From Lycocorax pyrrhopterus obiensis (taxonomy: Eukaryota > Chordata > Aves > Passeriformes > Paradisaeidae), in assembly GCA_014706295.1 (NCBI GenBank), contig JACSVZ010000002.1, positions 133,985,200-134,049,199 on the forward strand: a DNA stretch of 64,000 nucleotides. The letters run 5' to 3'. The translations under genes and the position numbers were made by a program. Positions 26,801-39,541 of the stretch are shown here, one piece after another. The notes under the pieces are model-generated. The model was not told the origin of the DNA and did not search any database. It worked only from the letters and a program-made list of their open reading frames with translations. Numbering within the stretch: the stretch's first letter is position 1; the number at the start of each line of letters is the position of its first letter.

Positions 26801-29800
26801 ATAAGACAACATATAAAATGAGACTTTATCATGTTTTCTACCTCCTAGCTTCAAAATATAAAGGCAAAATATTAGTCTTCACAGAAATTAAAGGCCAATA
26901 CTATTCAGTTTAAAACTTACTATATGTCTCTTTTGAAAGATTACTGTTTTTCTGTGAATTACTAAAAAAATACATCTGCTTCTAGAAGAATTATTGCTTG
27001 AAATAAAATATTTAATGTCAGAAATGGTGTTTAGTTTGATGTCCTTATGCAGAGAATGCTGAATACAAATTACATAGTAAAAAGCCTAGAAACCTTATGG
27101 TACTGAGGCTAAAAGAATTTTTTAGAGGGGAATACCTTAATTTAAAAATTGCTCATTTCATGTAACTTGAAAATGACCATCGTATGAAAACAAGTGGTGC
27201 ATATTTACTTATTAAGCCTTCTGACAGTTGAATTTCATAAAAACATGAAAATAAAATTACTTTTAAAAATGCAAACAAAGTCCGATGGTCAAATAAAGAA
27301 TTATATACAAAACAGAATAATCATGTAGAATATTCTTAATCCAGAGGACATGGGAAGCATGGAGGATACTAAGAATGTAAAATATTTGTAGGTGGGTGGA
27401 CATTATGCATCTACTAATTCACACCTGTGATGTCTGCATTCAACTTTGAAGCAAAATAATTTAATCAAAAAGGATTTCAGCATCAGGAAGCCATGACTTC
27501 AATTTGCAGAAATCTGTTTAAATGATGAAATGTTTGGACCACTGGCTTGTTTTATATCTGTATATTTTATTGAGCTGAGTAAAATCTCAATGCCAAACAA
27601 ATCCAAATTGTCTGCCTCCCTTCCCTTTTCCTAAAAATGTTGACAGTCACAACAATGATGGTATCTATTAAAATACTTTACTAATTCTGGTAATTCAATA
27701 TCTGGTTCCTCTGGTCTCCTGTAGGATGTGCAAGAGCTAATTCTGTGCTGTTAACTCCGATTGCACTACTGAACTATTACAAAGATGCTCTAAAAAAGCA
27801 GCCAGCACGCTCCGTGTTATCTGATACTGTCCCATCAGCAATAAGGCAGAAATGTAGTAGCATCAAGAGGGGTAAGGTAAAAGGTAGCTTTTCACCAGGT
27901 GATACAGCTGGTAATTGATTCAAACTGGTAGAAAGTAAATTTTAGTACTTGGGCAATTTATTGAAGTGCTTGAGCAGTCAGAACATCTGAGTGTTGAAAG
28001 TTTAAATCACAAGTGATCATAGCTCCTTGGCACAGTCCTCAGGTTCCTCTTCATTTGGGCACAGAACACAACTTTTGGGGAAAAAATTGTGGGCATGCTT
28101 AAAGTCTCTGTACTTTGTTAAGGAAAGCAAAGTAACAGCTGCCAGTGCTTTGTGCTGTGCATCAATAGTAAGAAAACCATCCCTCTGGCTATGTTTTAAA
28201 TTTTTTTTAGCTCAGTCTTGCATCTTTTTCAAGTAGGAGTTTTGTACCTTATTAGAGGAATGACTCTGACACATTGTAAGACTTTGGCAAACAAATCTTG
28301 GGTATTGCTGCTTTCTTTTGGTAAAGCATCATTCTGTTTGGTAAATCATATGTGAATAGACCATTATACTTGATGATAAACTGTTTCCAGGTTGATTTTT
28401 TGAAAATGAAATATGCATATTGAGTTACAGGCTTTTCTCAGTACCCCTTTCTTCTGTAGGCACTTCACCTCTTAATTGTAACAGATTTTACATTCCTGAC
28501 AATAACTTTGCATGACAGAAAAATGTTATTTTGGATTTCAAAAAAACCCCTAAAATATACTCTCTTTTGCTAAAAGCCGTGAATTCTGAAGATTAGCTTT
28601 AATTTTTGAAAACCAAACAATCCCTTATCCTATGTCGGCACATTGAAGAACAGTGCTGTGAAACTCCTGTGCCAACTGTTTGTATTACAGAGCCCAGAGC
28701 AGCATCTGTGGAGTCAGGGCACAGCAGCCTCCTCTCCCTGCCTGCCAGCAAGCTTGGCCATGCAGCTGCGCCAGCACAGAGGGATATTTGTGTGCTAAAT
28801 CTAAACCTGCTGTAGAATACATTCCTTGCCCTTCCAGGATCACAGTTGGCTTCTCAGGGCAGTCTACAACCACTATAATATAATATACCCAGGATGCTTG
28901 GCAGAATCTCCTGGTTGTCCTTCAGTGCTTTCTTTTTTTTCACATTTGTTTGCCTGTGTAGAGCACAACTTCAGACCCCTTAAGTCTTAGACATCTGAGA
29001 ATGTTCTGATAGTCTATTTGTATTCTTTTCCAGAAACACTTTATGACTTCTCTTTAAACTAAGTTATCAACACTGGTACTTGGTGAGATTTCCAATTTTC
29101 TGGATAAGGCAACTGAGGTGGAAAAGCCACACCATCTTGTATTCACTTCAGGAGATTAAAAAAGAGAGAAAAATGAAAGCAAAATAATAGCTTTTCTCTC
29201 TCTCTGCTTCAACATCTATAGCGATTGAGGTGTCTTGTATCTCCCTGAGACCCCAGACCTGATCTTCTGAGCTTCCTTCATCTGCAGAGGTCACCCCCTT
29301 CAGACTGCAAGTGACCCAAGGAAAGCACTTGCTGAGAACTTCTCCTGGTTCCAGAGCAGGGGGGCAGGGTGGCATCATGGCAAGTCCTTGCATCAGACTG
29401 GCTGGGCAGGGTGAGGTGAAGGTAATGTTTTGCTCAGGCCCAGCTTAGTGTCCTGTTTCCCATAGTGGCCAGCAGCAGCTGGTAATTAGAGAAAGAACAC
29501 AGAAGAGGTCAAGTATGAAGGGACATTTTGCTGATGTTTCCTCTGAGCTTTAGGCTGCCTGTGGCATAGGGATTTCCAGAAACCAGAGTTTGTATTTGCA
29601 TTCTTTTGCTACTTGGGTCTTGATGGACTTTCTGTGATTTTTTCTAATTACTTTCTGAACCATTCATAGTTTTGCCATACACAACATCCTGTGGTAATGA
29701 ATTCTGTGATTCAGTTATGTTGTGCTACAAAATGTTCCCTTTTTTAAAAAATCTTCCTAGTAATTTCATTAGGTGCCTCTGCTTCTCTTATCACGAGAAA

Positions 29801-30784
29801 TGTGAATAGTTTTTCTCTGATCTATTTTCTGCTTAGCTACATTCTATTATTTTCTTTGCTTTCCTAGAAAGAAGCAGCTCAACACTTTTGTTGCTTTCCT
29901 CAGTACATTTTCTGAGTACATTGCATCTTTTTTTGAGACAGTGTGGCCAGCAGTACAATCTATATTCATTTGAAGAATTTAACGAATAGTGTAACAGTAT
30001 TTTTTTCTAATAATTAATAACTTTTTTGCCTTTTTTATGTCTACTGACTGACATTTTCATATATCTCTACTGGATAGCTCATGTAAAGCTCATCACTGTG
30101 TGTATGTATAAACATAGTTATGCACTTAGAGGAAAACTTGTCTTTACTCTGCATTTATCAACAGTGAATTTTGCTTGCTGCTTTGTTTATGTTTTGTATT
30201 ACGAAACAATTTTTTACTTTTTTCAGCAGATTTTAGTTTTCCACATAATTTTGTATCATCAGCAGACTCCATCACCTTCTTATTCTCTCCTTAGCCTAAC
30301 AATGCAGTAAATTCAAAAGCATGCATCTCTGTTGGGCTGCACTGAGACTCTTTCTCCCTCTATTGTGAAGTCTGGCCTCGTGCTTAGTGTACATTAAGGA
30401 ATACTAAATGATGAGCCATCTCATCCTACAACAGCTTCGTTTCCTTACTGCAGGACTTTGTAAAAAGCTTCCTGAAAATACAAGTACACTTCTATCAACA
30501 GATTATTCTTATCCACATGATTACTGACTCCTATAGAAAACCTATAGATTTGCCAACCAAGACTTAAAACATTTGTTGATTCTTTGCTGTTTTACTTATC
30601 CAGATGTCTTCTAACTTTATCATTACGATTTAATTTCTTCATGAAGTCTTGAGTTGCACCAGAGGTCCTTTAATACCACAGAGTCCATCAAAGCTTTCTG
30701 TGCAAAAAAAAACCCAAAACAAAAGGAAGGTTACTGGGGATATAAAACAAGTCTAAAATACTAAAAGGTTATGGTGCTGTTTTT
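20809..30784. other. Long gene-free, repeat-poor sequence
   Basis: Nearly 10 kb without a recognisable exon, RNA gene or interspersed repeat. It has several small local duplications: 22112-22155 (period 24, a CAAAGAAAA-GTAGTAGAAAG unit), 24163-24223 (27-bp unit, period 34, four mismatches) and 24599-24633 (AAACTATATGAAGCAT twice, period 19). Open frames are short and carry no motif. If the region is inside a longer OXR1 transcript it would be intron. Confidence 0.55.
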
Positions 30785-30799
30785 TTTCAGAATTGCTTT

Positions 30800-31365
30800 A
30801 GTGATCCTGCCCTGGCGTCAGATGGGACAGAGCTATTTTTCTTCTTAGTAGCTGGTACAGTGCAGTGTTTTGGATTCAGTGTGAGAGTAGTGTTGATAAC
30901 CCACTGATGTATTGGTTGTTGCTGAACAGTGCTTACTCTGGGTCAAGGATGTTTCACTATCTCATGCTCTGCCAGTGAGGAGGTGCAGAAAAACTGGAAG
31001 GGAGCATAGCCAGGGCAGCTGACCTAAACTGGCCAGAGGGATATTCCATACCATAGAATGTTGTGCCAAGTGTATGAACTGGGGGAGCTACCTGGAAGGG
31101 GGCTGATCAGTATTCGGGAATGGGCTGGGCATCAGTCAGCAATTGCACTGTGCCATCACTTTTCTTTCATGGGTTTCACATTTCTCCCTCCTTCTCCTTT
31201 TTGTTACAATTAGTAGTAGTAGTAGTGTCATTATCATTATTATCTTCTACTTTGTTTCAATTATTAAACTGTTCTTACCTCAATCTGTGAGTTCTATTTT
31301 CTTTTCTTTCTTGATTCCCCTCCCATCCCATTGGTGTAGGGGGGAAGGGAAAGTGCCAGAGGGGA
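30800..31365 (+). mobile_element. Degenerate avian endogenous-retrovirus LTR
   Basis: The order of blocks matches a widespread avian LTR, probably ERVL-type: CTGGCGTCAGATGGGACAG with TTCTTAGTAGCTGGTACAGTG at about 30810-30862, 'GATAACCCACTGATG', 'GGGATATTCCATACCATAGA' near 31040, a CATCAGTCAGCAATTGCACTG block near 31130, a T-rich stretch with a TAG trinucleotide run at 31210-31226, and 'ATTAAACTGTTCTTACCTCA' at 31263 followed by 'CATCCCATTGG'. ATTAAA at 31263-31268 would be its poly(A) signal. The terminal inverted ends and internal genes are absent, so it is a decayed solo LTR. The family assignment is from memory of the sequence pattern. Confidence 0.82.
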
Positions 31366-34300
31366 TCCTTTCTCTCAGAGATGGTAGAGACTGTCTCCAC
31401 CAGTCAATCTCCTCCTCAGAGCCCCTAATACTTTTTAACCTTTCTACCCGCTCTTTATCTCTGCCACCAGGCTGAGCAGCTCATCCACCTGGCCACACCC
31501 CACACAGGTGTCACCTCTCCTGCCATCCAAGGCCAGCGCCAGGCTCTGGCACGCTCTGCAGCCCGAGACCTGGACAGCTGCAGGTTTTCATGGCAGCTCC
31601 ATTCATGGCAGCTCCAGAGCATGTCTGCTGGAGCAGCCTTGGAGTCTTCTTCAATAACACTGAGCTATGAGCCATACCCAAGGCAGGACTTCAGCACCAG
31701 ATTGATAGGAACTCACGAGGCATGCTCCAATTCAAATAACTGAATTTTTCCTTTGTATTTAATACAAAAATAGATCAAGGCTAGACAACAGTTATTTATC
31801 CCTTCTCTTCTCACTGAGGTTTGCTGACCTTACTAAGGTTCATGGCTAAACTGGTATGCTGTATGTATTTCCAACATAGCATAATTCATTAATATTAGGA
31901 TCTATAGTTGGAAGAAATAAGCTTTTGACTTCTGAAAAACACAACAGCCTGTTTCCTTGATAAAAAGCATGTCACTAGTGCTTCACTCTTAACCACTGTC
32001 AGTCAAATCACTTACAAATTCCAAGTCTTGATCCTGAAGCACTGGTGTAGAAAACCTTGACAGATAACCATGAATTACCTGTGGAAAGAACTGTTCCTTT
32101 GGGATTTTGTACACAATATGTGTTCACAATATTTCATCTTCAGATGAAATACAGGGAAAACAGTGAGACATGCCTTTAGTAATTTTAAATGAAGCCTACA
32201 GAAGATCCCATCTAAACAAATAGAAGGAAATTGATAAGATGCAAGTAGGATCTGTAAAGCTGTGTATGTGCATAAGTTCTCAATGGTGTGTACAGCCTTG
32301 CAGCTAAATGTGGCTGAACACAAGAGAGACAACAAATCATTTTGGGGAAAATTGTGACAGTAATCAAAGATAAGATAGTAAAATGTGGGAGAGACGCAAG
32401 AGTTAAGATATGAAAGCTTAGGGGAAAAAACTACTGTATAAAGGATAAAGTTTCTTAATTCAGAGATAATACAGTAATGGACAGCCTTCAAATGATTTAG
32501 CTAGCTAGAAGCAATGGATTTTATTTTTGAGGATAAATTGTAGTAATTATCTCCAAAAGAACAGCGTGAGTAACCATCCACAAGTTTTCTACATGATATT
32601 ATGGGAGCAAATGAATCAGGCATACGCTTGTGATGTGGTGCCAGTGGGGGAGGGGAGAGACACCAGATGTTCCTTAAGAAGCAAGAGTTAACAAGAAAGA
32701 AAAAGCAGAACTTCCTTCTAGTAAGATCAACATACTTCTGGGTTTTCATTCAAAACAAAATTTCAGGAATGTCCTGCACAGACTTAGGTGGCTCAGGAAA
32801 AGGTATGTACAAAAGGCTTTCATATACTTACTTTACTTAAGGGAAACAACCACAAAAAAACAGGTAGCAAAGACTGGAACAGAATTCAGTCTTTTTTTAA
32901 CTAATCTTTAGTCCTAGAATGCCTAAGCAGGAGCAAGTAAAATAGAAAATCAGTAATTCTTATTAGAATAAAAAAATTGCAATCAAAAGGATCAGCTGTT
33001 GCCATTAGCCTTATTCTGGTTTATGATAAATTCTGATGATATTTTGGACCCATTTCTCTAGTAAATATCACTGTACTTTAGATGGCATTTCTACATAGAA
33101 CTGACATTATGTGTCTGCTCATCACTGTTCTTAAGCCTGTGTTTTCCAGATGTCTGAGAAGAATAATTTTGTTCTGGTGAATTGAAAAGATCCTGTATCT
33201 TAAATATCTTCAGATCTAAAAGTTCCAATGAAAACACATAACCTATAACTAAAAGCCATAATGTTTTCTGAATTGGAAACTGATCTGGTGCCAACCAAGT
33301 ATAATGGGAGTATGTGACAAGCAGTTGATTATTTCTTCAAAGAGACAGAACCTGTTCATTATATCACTTTTAAGACATTATTAACAATTAATAATGATAT
33401 TAACATATATAGTACAATGAAGATTATTAATGTTATAACCCCCAAAAAGGACTGTGGATTTCTAAAGTATGTGGCTTTTCCTGCAAACCTGAGGAATATA
33501 GCTGGTCATGAGGTGGCGAGATATTGATCACAAAGCATTTTTCATGTTAATGCTTCAAAAATGGTATACAACCAGACTGAACTTTAATAACTGTATCCTA
33601 CCAGAGGGACATTCTATTTATTATGAACCAGTCAGTCAATGTGAAAGTGAATTGGAATCTGGATCTGTTGTTTCTGAGCAAGTGTGAGCAACCTCCATTA
33701 ACAACTTGATAAGCATTTAGGGAGTGTTAAGGAAAAAATAGTTACAGTTATACTGCAAAAAGGAAAAAAAAAAGATTAAGTCAATAATGTTTGCTTATGA
33801 TTCAAATATCTGATGAATAATCAATTTTCTGAACGCCTTTCATAAGCAACTATTTATCATTTGCATAATTTATGACTCTGTGGAGAATGAGATTAGCTAG
33901 TAAATACTATGGAGTCATCAATTATACTGTCAGTGTTTTCCACATTCCGTTGCAAAACACGTGGTGTAAGAAAAAATGTCAGTGAGTCGATGACACAGAG
34001 AGATGTGTCTGCTGAAAACTGACTCTGTTCAGCAAGGGCCATAACTAGTGAACATCCTTAAACTGCATGGGTGTCTCTATGAACATGCATTCATACCCCC
34101 TGGAGTCCAAATTCAATTTCATACAACTCCCTGAAAGAATAGAATGTTCTGTTTATAATAAGCCACTATTGACCAGGTAAATATGAACTGAAGACCTGGA
34201 GGTAATTTCACTATTATTTGATAAGGTAGTCTATATAAAGAGCTGTGTAATTGCAGCTGAGAGTAAAGTTCTGCCATAAACATGGAAAAGTCCCCATTTG

Positions 34301-37300
34301 ATGTGCATTTGTTCTCAAGGCCATATTTGAAAACTTCCATGTTGATATCACTGATATACTAACAAAGGTTGACATGCTGTTGTAGAATGGATCATTTCAA
34401 CATGCAAACATAAGTATACTTTGAGAAAATAAGAAAAATACATGTTTAGCCTTAGAATATCCATTTTTGTAATACTAATTCTTTCACTGTTCTATGAAAA
34501 AAAAAGAGCCTAAATACAAGTTGGATATTGACTATGATTTTATAATTTTGCAGAGAAGATGGGTAACTGCAGGCAACAAAGCTTGTTATTTACCTGAATC
34601 TCTGAAAATTCAGACCATATGCAACGGAAATTGGGTACTTCCAAAAGTGTCAAAAAATTGTGGCATGTTTTTGAAATCTGATAAAATTATTTTGCTAGAT
34701 GAGGTTAAGTGGAGTAAAATACCCTCAATTCATACTCACTTCTACTGGGTTTCATATGCTTAGTATGCATTCCTGTAACTATGCTATGTATGCCAGTATA
34801 AGACACTTGTGAATCAATTAACATTTTTCATATATGTGTTACAGTAATATCCCAGATTTGATTGTATGTTTTATTTGCATGGTGTTTCTATCTGTACTAT
34901 CTAAATTTAAATAGTTGTATGAAGATTTTTGAAATCTGGCTAGAAAAACAAAAATTGCTTTGTCCTCAAAGGTGAAATGGACTTGTTGGGCTGTCCTAAT
35001 TATAAATAGTCTCACTTGGATTAGATTAGATACCAAACAAACAAAACCATAATATTTACATATTCAACTTCTTGGTAAGAAGACAAAACGACCCAGTGAA
35101 TGTTACAGTACTTAGGTATTATGGAATTAAACCTAAGGAGCAGTGCATCTTTTGATGCTAAAATATATTGTAGGGGTAAGCTGAGATGCCCAAGGTCCAA
35201 ATGTTCTCCTCAGCATGGAGAAACCTCATATCTGGGTGTGGTACCTTTATTTTATACAGCTTCTTAGGAAATGAAAGATTTATTGAGCCAGATTTTAAAT
35301 ACTAACACAGCAGGAGTTTGATTCAGTCTTCTACTGAGAAAACAACTCTCCTAAAAGAGATGCTGTTATGACTTCCTGTCTTTTTCAGTGTTATTTCAAG
35401 AGTAATTGTATACAAAAAATAACCTATACTTGAAGTATCCCAGTCCAGAATCAAGGACTGCCAAATTCCCTTGTTGCCCATTTTTATTCTGTCTTGTCCC
35501 TTCAGTGTGACATTTTCTGCTGAACAGCGAACAGCAGCAGTGGTCAAGGTAGAGACTGGGCCCCATGTAATTTCAATCTTACAGGGAGCTGGTTAGTAGA
35601 ATCAGAATTATACCCCTACCTGCTGAAGTCTGAAATTCCAGGTTTGGCATTTCTGAAACTAGTATGCAGATGGAACTTTCTTTCTTGTTGAGTGTTTAAT
35701 CTGAAAAGAGGACATGGTACTGTGAAACCTTATGAACAGCCACACCTAGCCCACAGTTCTCTATGAAGAACCTGCTTTAAACACACCCATTTACTTAGTG
35801 TCATCTACTGGTTATCTCTTTTCAACTTCTCCAAATTTATACTGACGATGATTCTCCCTTTGGAATAATTTGAAACGTCTTAATCACAGAAACAGAACTG
35901 TGCAAATGTTTTTTGCTTCTAGAACTGTGTACTTCCATACTTCATCATTCAAATTAGTTTGTTCCTAGGGAAATAGGCCTGAGAATGTGGGAGTTCTGCA
36001 TGCCTGAGTTCTGGTCCCTCCTTCAGGGACTGTACATGCATTCTGCATTCTGTTTAATTTTTACTGAAACAGCATTGGAAACAGACTGCAGTATGTTTTT
36101 CTGTGTCTTAAGAGTTTACCTTTTTCACAAGGAAAAAAAAAAACCCCAAACAATTCCTGACTATTTTACATTACTAAAAACTAAAACATTATTTTACATT
36201 ACTAAAAACATGTTTCATTAAAAATTAAGAAAGAGGTTAGGCTTTTAAGATGTTCTAATTAAAATTCATATTTTTGCCAATTATGGGTTTTGCAACCACA
36301 TAAATGGTACTGTCTTGACCAGAGGTGGTAGTTCAGAATACTTAACAGAGGCATGCAGCATCCTCATAGCATTACATGACAATCAGTGCCTCCAGAATGA
36401 CTAAGGAACCTTAAATGGGGCATTTGGTTCAAGCTGCCAGAATTACATACTTGCCTAGAGGTTGTTTATATACAAATGAATGCTGACTAATTGCCAAATG
36501 ACTGACACCAAGACAGTCACCTTGGAAAGCATGTACAAACCTCCTTTCTCACAAAATAGAATAAGGGGTTTGTGTCAGTGCCTGGTGCACTCGTGCCTGC
36601 AGCTTGGTAGCACCATGAATTTGGCAAGACGTATTGCGAGAGGCCCGTATTCTGTACACCAGGCACATGAACTGGCCCAGCCCTGAGGAAGATGCACAGC
36701 ATCTGCTGGCATTTTGCTGGATTAGTTGCTACAATTTGCACTTATTTTCACAAGCAACAAATCTGTCTGAAGTGATACCACTACCACTTGCTATGTTTTT
36801 ATCTGTTTTTTCTCCTTTGAAATACTTTTATATGCATGTTCAGTTCTTGATAATATCCTTTCCTCATTGTGTTCTTTTCTATTTGACTAAAATGGATCCC
36901 TGCTCTCTTTCCCCTACCGCATCAGTTCTTTTAGTATGCAACTCAATCAGCTCTCTGCCTGCTCTGGTTTAGGACTTGGAGATCTAGCAACAAGACCAGG
37001 TTGTGCAACACATTAGCATACTGTGTTATTAAATATTACATCATAAATGGAGAAATATTCTGTCAGACATTTCTGTAGCTACCAAACGTGCATTTGTGTA
37101 TAATACCAATACGAAGGCATCTCTATTTGCGCCACAGTTTGACTTCTCATTTTGAGCTAATATACTCAGGCACTGAAGACACAGAGGCTGGCATGAAACT
37201 TCCTCTCTCCCTCCCTCCCTCCCCTTCCACTCTCCCAGCCACTTCTACTCTTCTGTTGTTTTGCAACTTGTACTTCTACAGGTGTTTACACACAACTCAA

Positions 37301-38070
37301 CCAGATCTGGAGATATAACTGGGGATAATTATAATCTCAAAACAAAATAACAACAAATTAACAAAAAAGCTTAGTTAGTTTTTACTAAACTAAAAGGTAC
37401 TTTTAAATGGATCAGCTTTACAACCCAGTTCATTCACCTGCCAAATGAATCCTTGTGCTTACACTCTTAGCATGGGAACAGAAACAAGCAATTAAGAGCA
37501 GGTAGGACCAGTTCCTTTTTATTTTAAGTGGCTGAGTTAGAGATACTCTTTTCTGCACTGATACCACAGGCCAGAAGAGAAACCCGGAAGAGATCCTTGT
37601 TGCACATTCAGAGATCAAACACAGATTTATTAGTCCTCCTTAGCAAAATCCTGGTTGTTTCTAGACATTTTGAGGACAGAAAGGTAGAATGATCTGTAAA
37701 CGTGTTCAAGATCAATATAAGTGTAAAAAATTATAAATATTGTACAACCCATTTATATTTGGTTTAGCTTTGCAGCAAAAGAGACAAACATTGCTTATGT
37801 ACGTAGTGTTCATGTTGCTCCTGCCAATTAAAAAGTTGAGGAATGCTGCAAAGCTTTTCAGATGGAAATAGAGGCTATAATCATAAGTACCAGCACATTA
37901 GATTTTTAAAGTGACACAAGATTAAGTCTAGTCAGTTTTCAGAGCAGAGATCTTTGTCAAAAATCTTGCTACCATAGGTGTGGTACAACTAAGGCACAAC
38001 CAAGTTGAAACAGCATCTTAAAGCACATAAGAGTACTACTGGATGTTTGTGTCGATGATGCCTACTGAAG
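31366..38070. other. Gene-free sequence
   Basis: Just after the LTR, 31490-31640 is GC-richer and holds an exact 15-bp tandem duplication (TTCATGGCAGCTCCA at 31587-31601 and 31602-31616); it may be the tail of the same or another old element. A 20-bp perfect repeat with period 28 lies at 36162-36209, and a CCCT run at about 37204-37226. The longest minus-strand frame (32075-32491) has no recognisable motif and lies in A+T-rich DNA; I do not call it a gene. Confidence 0.5.
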
Positions 38071-38850
38071 TATCATAGAATGGTTTGGGTTGGAAGGGTC
38101 CCTAAAGACCATCTAATTCCAACTGCCTGTCATAGGCAGAGACACCTTCCACTACATCAGGTTGCTCAAAGCTCTGTCCACCCTGGCATGGAACAATTCC
38201 GGGGATGGGGCATCTACAACTTCTCTGGGCAGCCTGTTTCAGTGCCTCACCACTCACAGTAAAGAATTTCTTCCTAATATCTGAATCTGACCTCTTTCAA
38301 TTTAAAGCCATCATCCCTTGTGAAAAGTCCCTCTCCGACACTCTTGTAGGTCCCCTGTAGGTAGTGGAAGGTGCTCTAAGGTCTCTGGGAGCCTTCTCTT
38401 CTCCAGGCTGCACCCCAACCCTCTCAGTCTGTCTTTATAGGAGAGGTGCTTCAGCTCTCAGATCATCTTTGTGGCCCTCCTATGGACTGGTTCAAACAGG
38501 TCCCTGTCCTTCTTGGGTCGGGGGCCCCAGAGCTGAATGCAGTGCTCCAGGTGGTGTCTCCAGGTGGGAGAGCAGAGTAGAAGGGGAGAATCCCCTCCCT
38601 CGACCAGCTGGCCACACTTCTCTTGATGTAGCCCAGGATAAAGTTGGCTTTCTGGGCTGCAAGAGCCCATTAAAGCTCGTGCTGAGCTTCTCATCAACCA
38701 GCTACCCCTCAATTCCTTCTCACCAGTGCTTCTCTCTGCTCAGCCTGTTTTTGTGCTTGGGATTACCCTGACCTCATAACTGCCCTGTTGCACTTCATGA
38801 GGTTTGTATGGACCCACTTCGCAAGGTCCCTCTGGATGGCAAGTAGTATA
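38071..38850 (-). mobile_element. CR1 retrotransposon, 3' part, minus strand
   Basis: The left edge reads ATCATAGAATGGTTTGGGTT, the reverse complement of the avian CR1 3' terminus, followed by the 3' UTR and, in reverse, the C-terminal RT region. The minus-strand frame through 38458-38530 gives FEPVHRRATKMI and upstream WGPRPKKDRDLFEPV, matching the CR1 [13 protein letters not shown] segment. The copy continues to about 38850 with the further upstream, minus-strand part. It is 5'-truncated and full of stops. It sits about 2.2 kb upstream of the OXR1 CpG island. Confidence 0.95.
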
Positions 38851-39275
38851 GCTCTGACTGTATTCTGTACAATGTAATAACAGTTTAATATTAATTATTG
38901 TATTACAGCAATGCCTTGAAATTTTATCAGTAGTTTATGAGTGTCATGTATCTTAACAAGTACTTTTACTTTTCTGAGCATCGACACCTAAATCTTGATT
39001 TCATAGTTAAAACAGTTTAACTGAAGAACTTGTTCTTGCTAAGTAAAAACATTGCTAAATGTATGCTTTTGAGGATAGACAAAATTTTCAATACTATAGA
39101 AAAACACAGTGTAGTAAGAAGTAGTCTTTTTATAGTTCAGTTAGACTATTTGTGAGGAAAGCTGATGAAAGCAGCTAAAATAAATCCATGTTATCAAACA
39201 TTTACCTTGAATACTTCACCAAAATGCTATCTGAATCTGTAGCCTCTATTACTACAATATAATGAAAAAAAACCA

Positions 39276-39508
39276 CTTCCTTAAGCTGCGCCAGGGGAAG
39301 TTTAGATTGGATGTTGGGAAAAATTCTTTCATCAAAAGGGCTGTCAAGCCTTGGAACAGGCTGCCCATGGAAGGGGTAGAGTTACTACTGGAGGGAGTGG
39401 CACTTAAGGACAGGGTTTAGTGGTGGACTTGGCAGTGCTGGGTTAACCGCTGAACTTGATGATCTAAAAGGTCTTTTCTAACCTACAAAATTTTATGATT
39501 CTATAAAC
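39276..39508 (+). mobile_element. CR1 3'-end fragment, plus strand
   Basis: About 230 bases of CR1 3' sequence: 'TTTAGATTGGATGTTGGG', 'GGGCTGTCAAGCCTTGGAAC', 'CTTGATGATCTAAAAGGTC' in order, and ATGATTCTATAA at 39495-39506 as the terminal repeat. An A18 run at 39524-39541 follows shortly after. It covers part of the same element region as the copy at 38071-38850 but lies in the opposite orientation, so the two form an inverted pair. Confidence 0.92.
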
Positions 39509-39541
39509 ATGAACCTGAAAGACAAAAAAAAAAAAAAAAAA

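Noticed and set aside
32075..32491. 138-residue minus-strand frame
   Set aside because: No recognisable domain, composition typical of translated A+T-rich DNA, no splice or promoter context.
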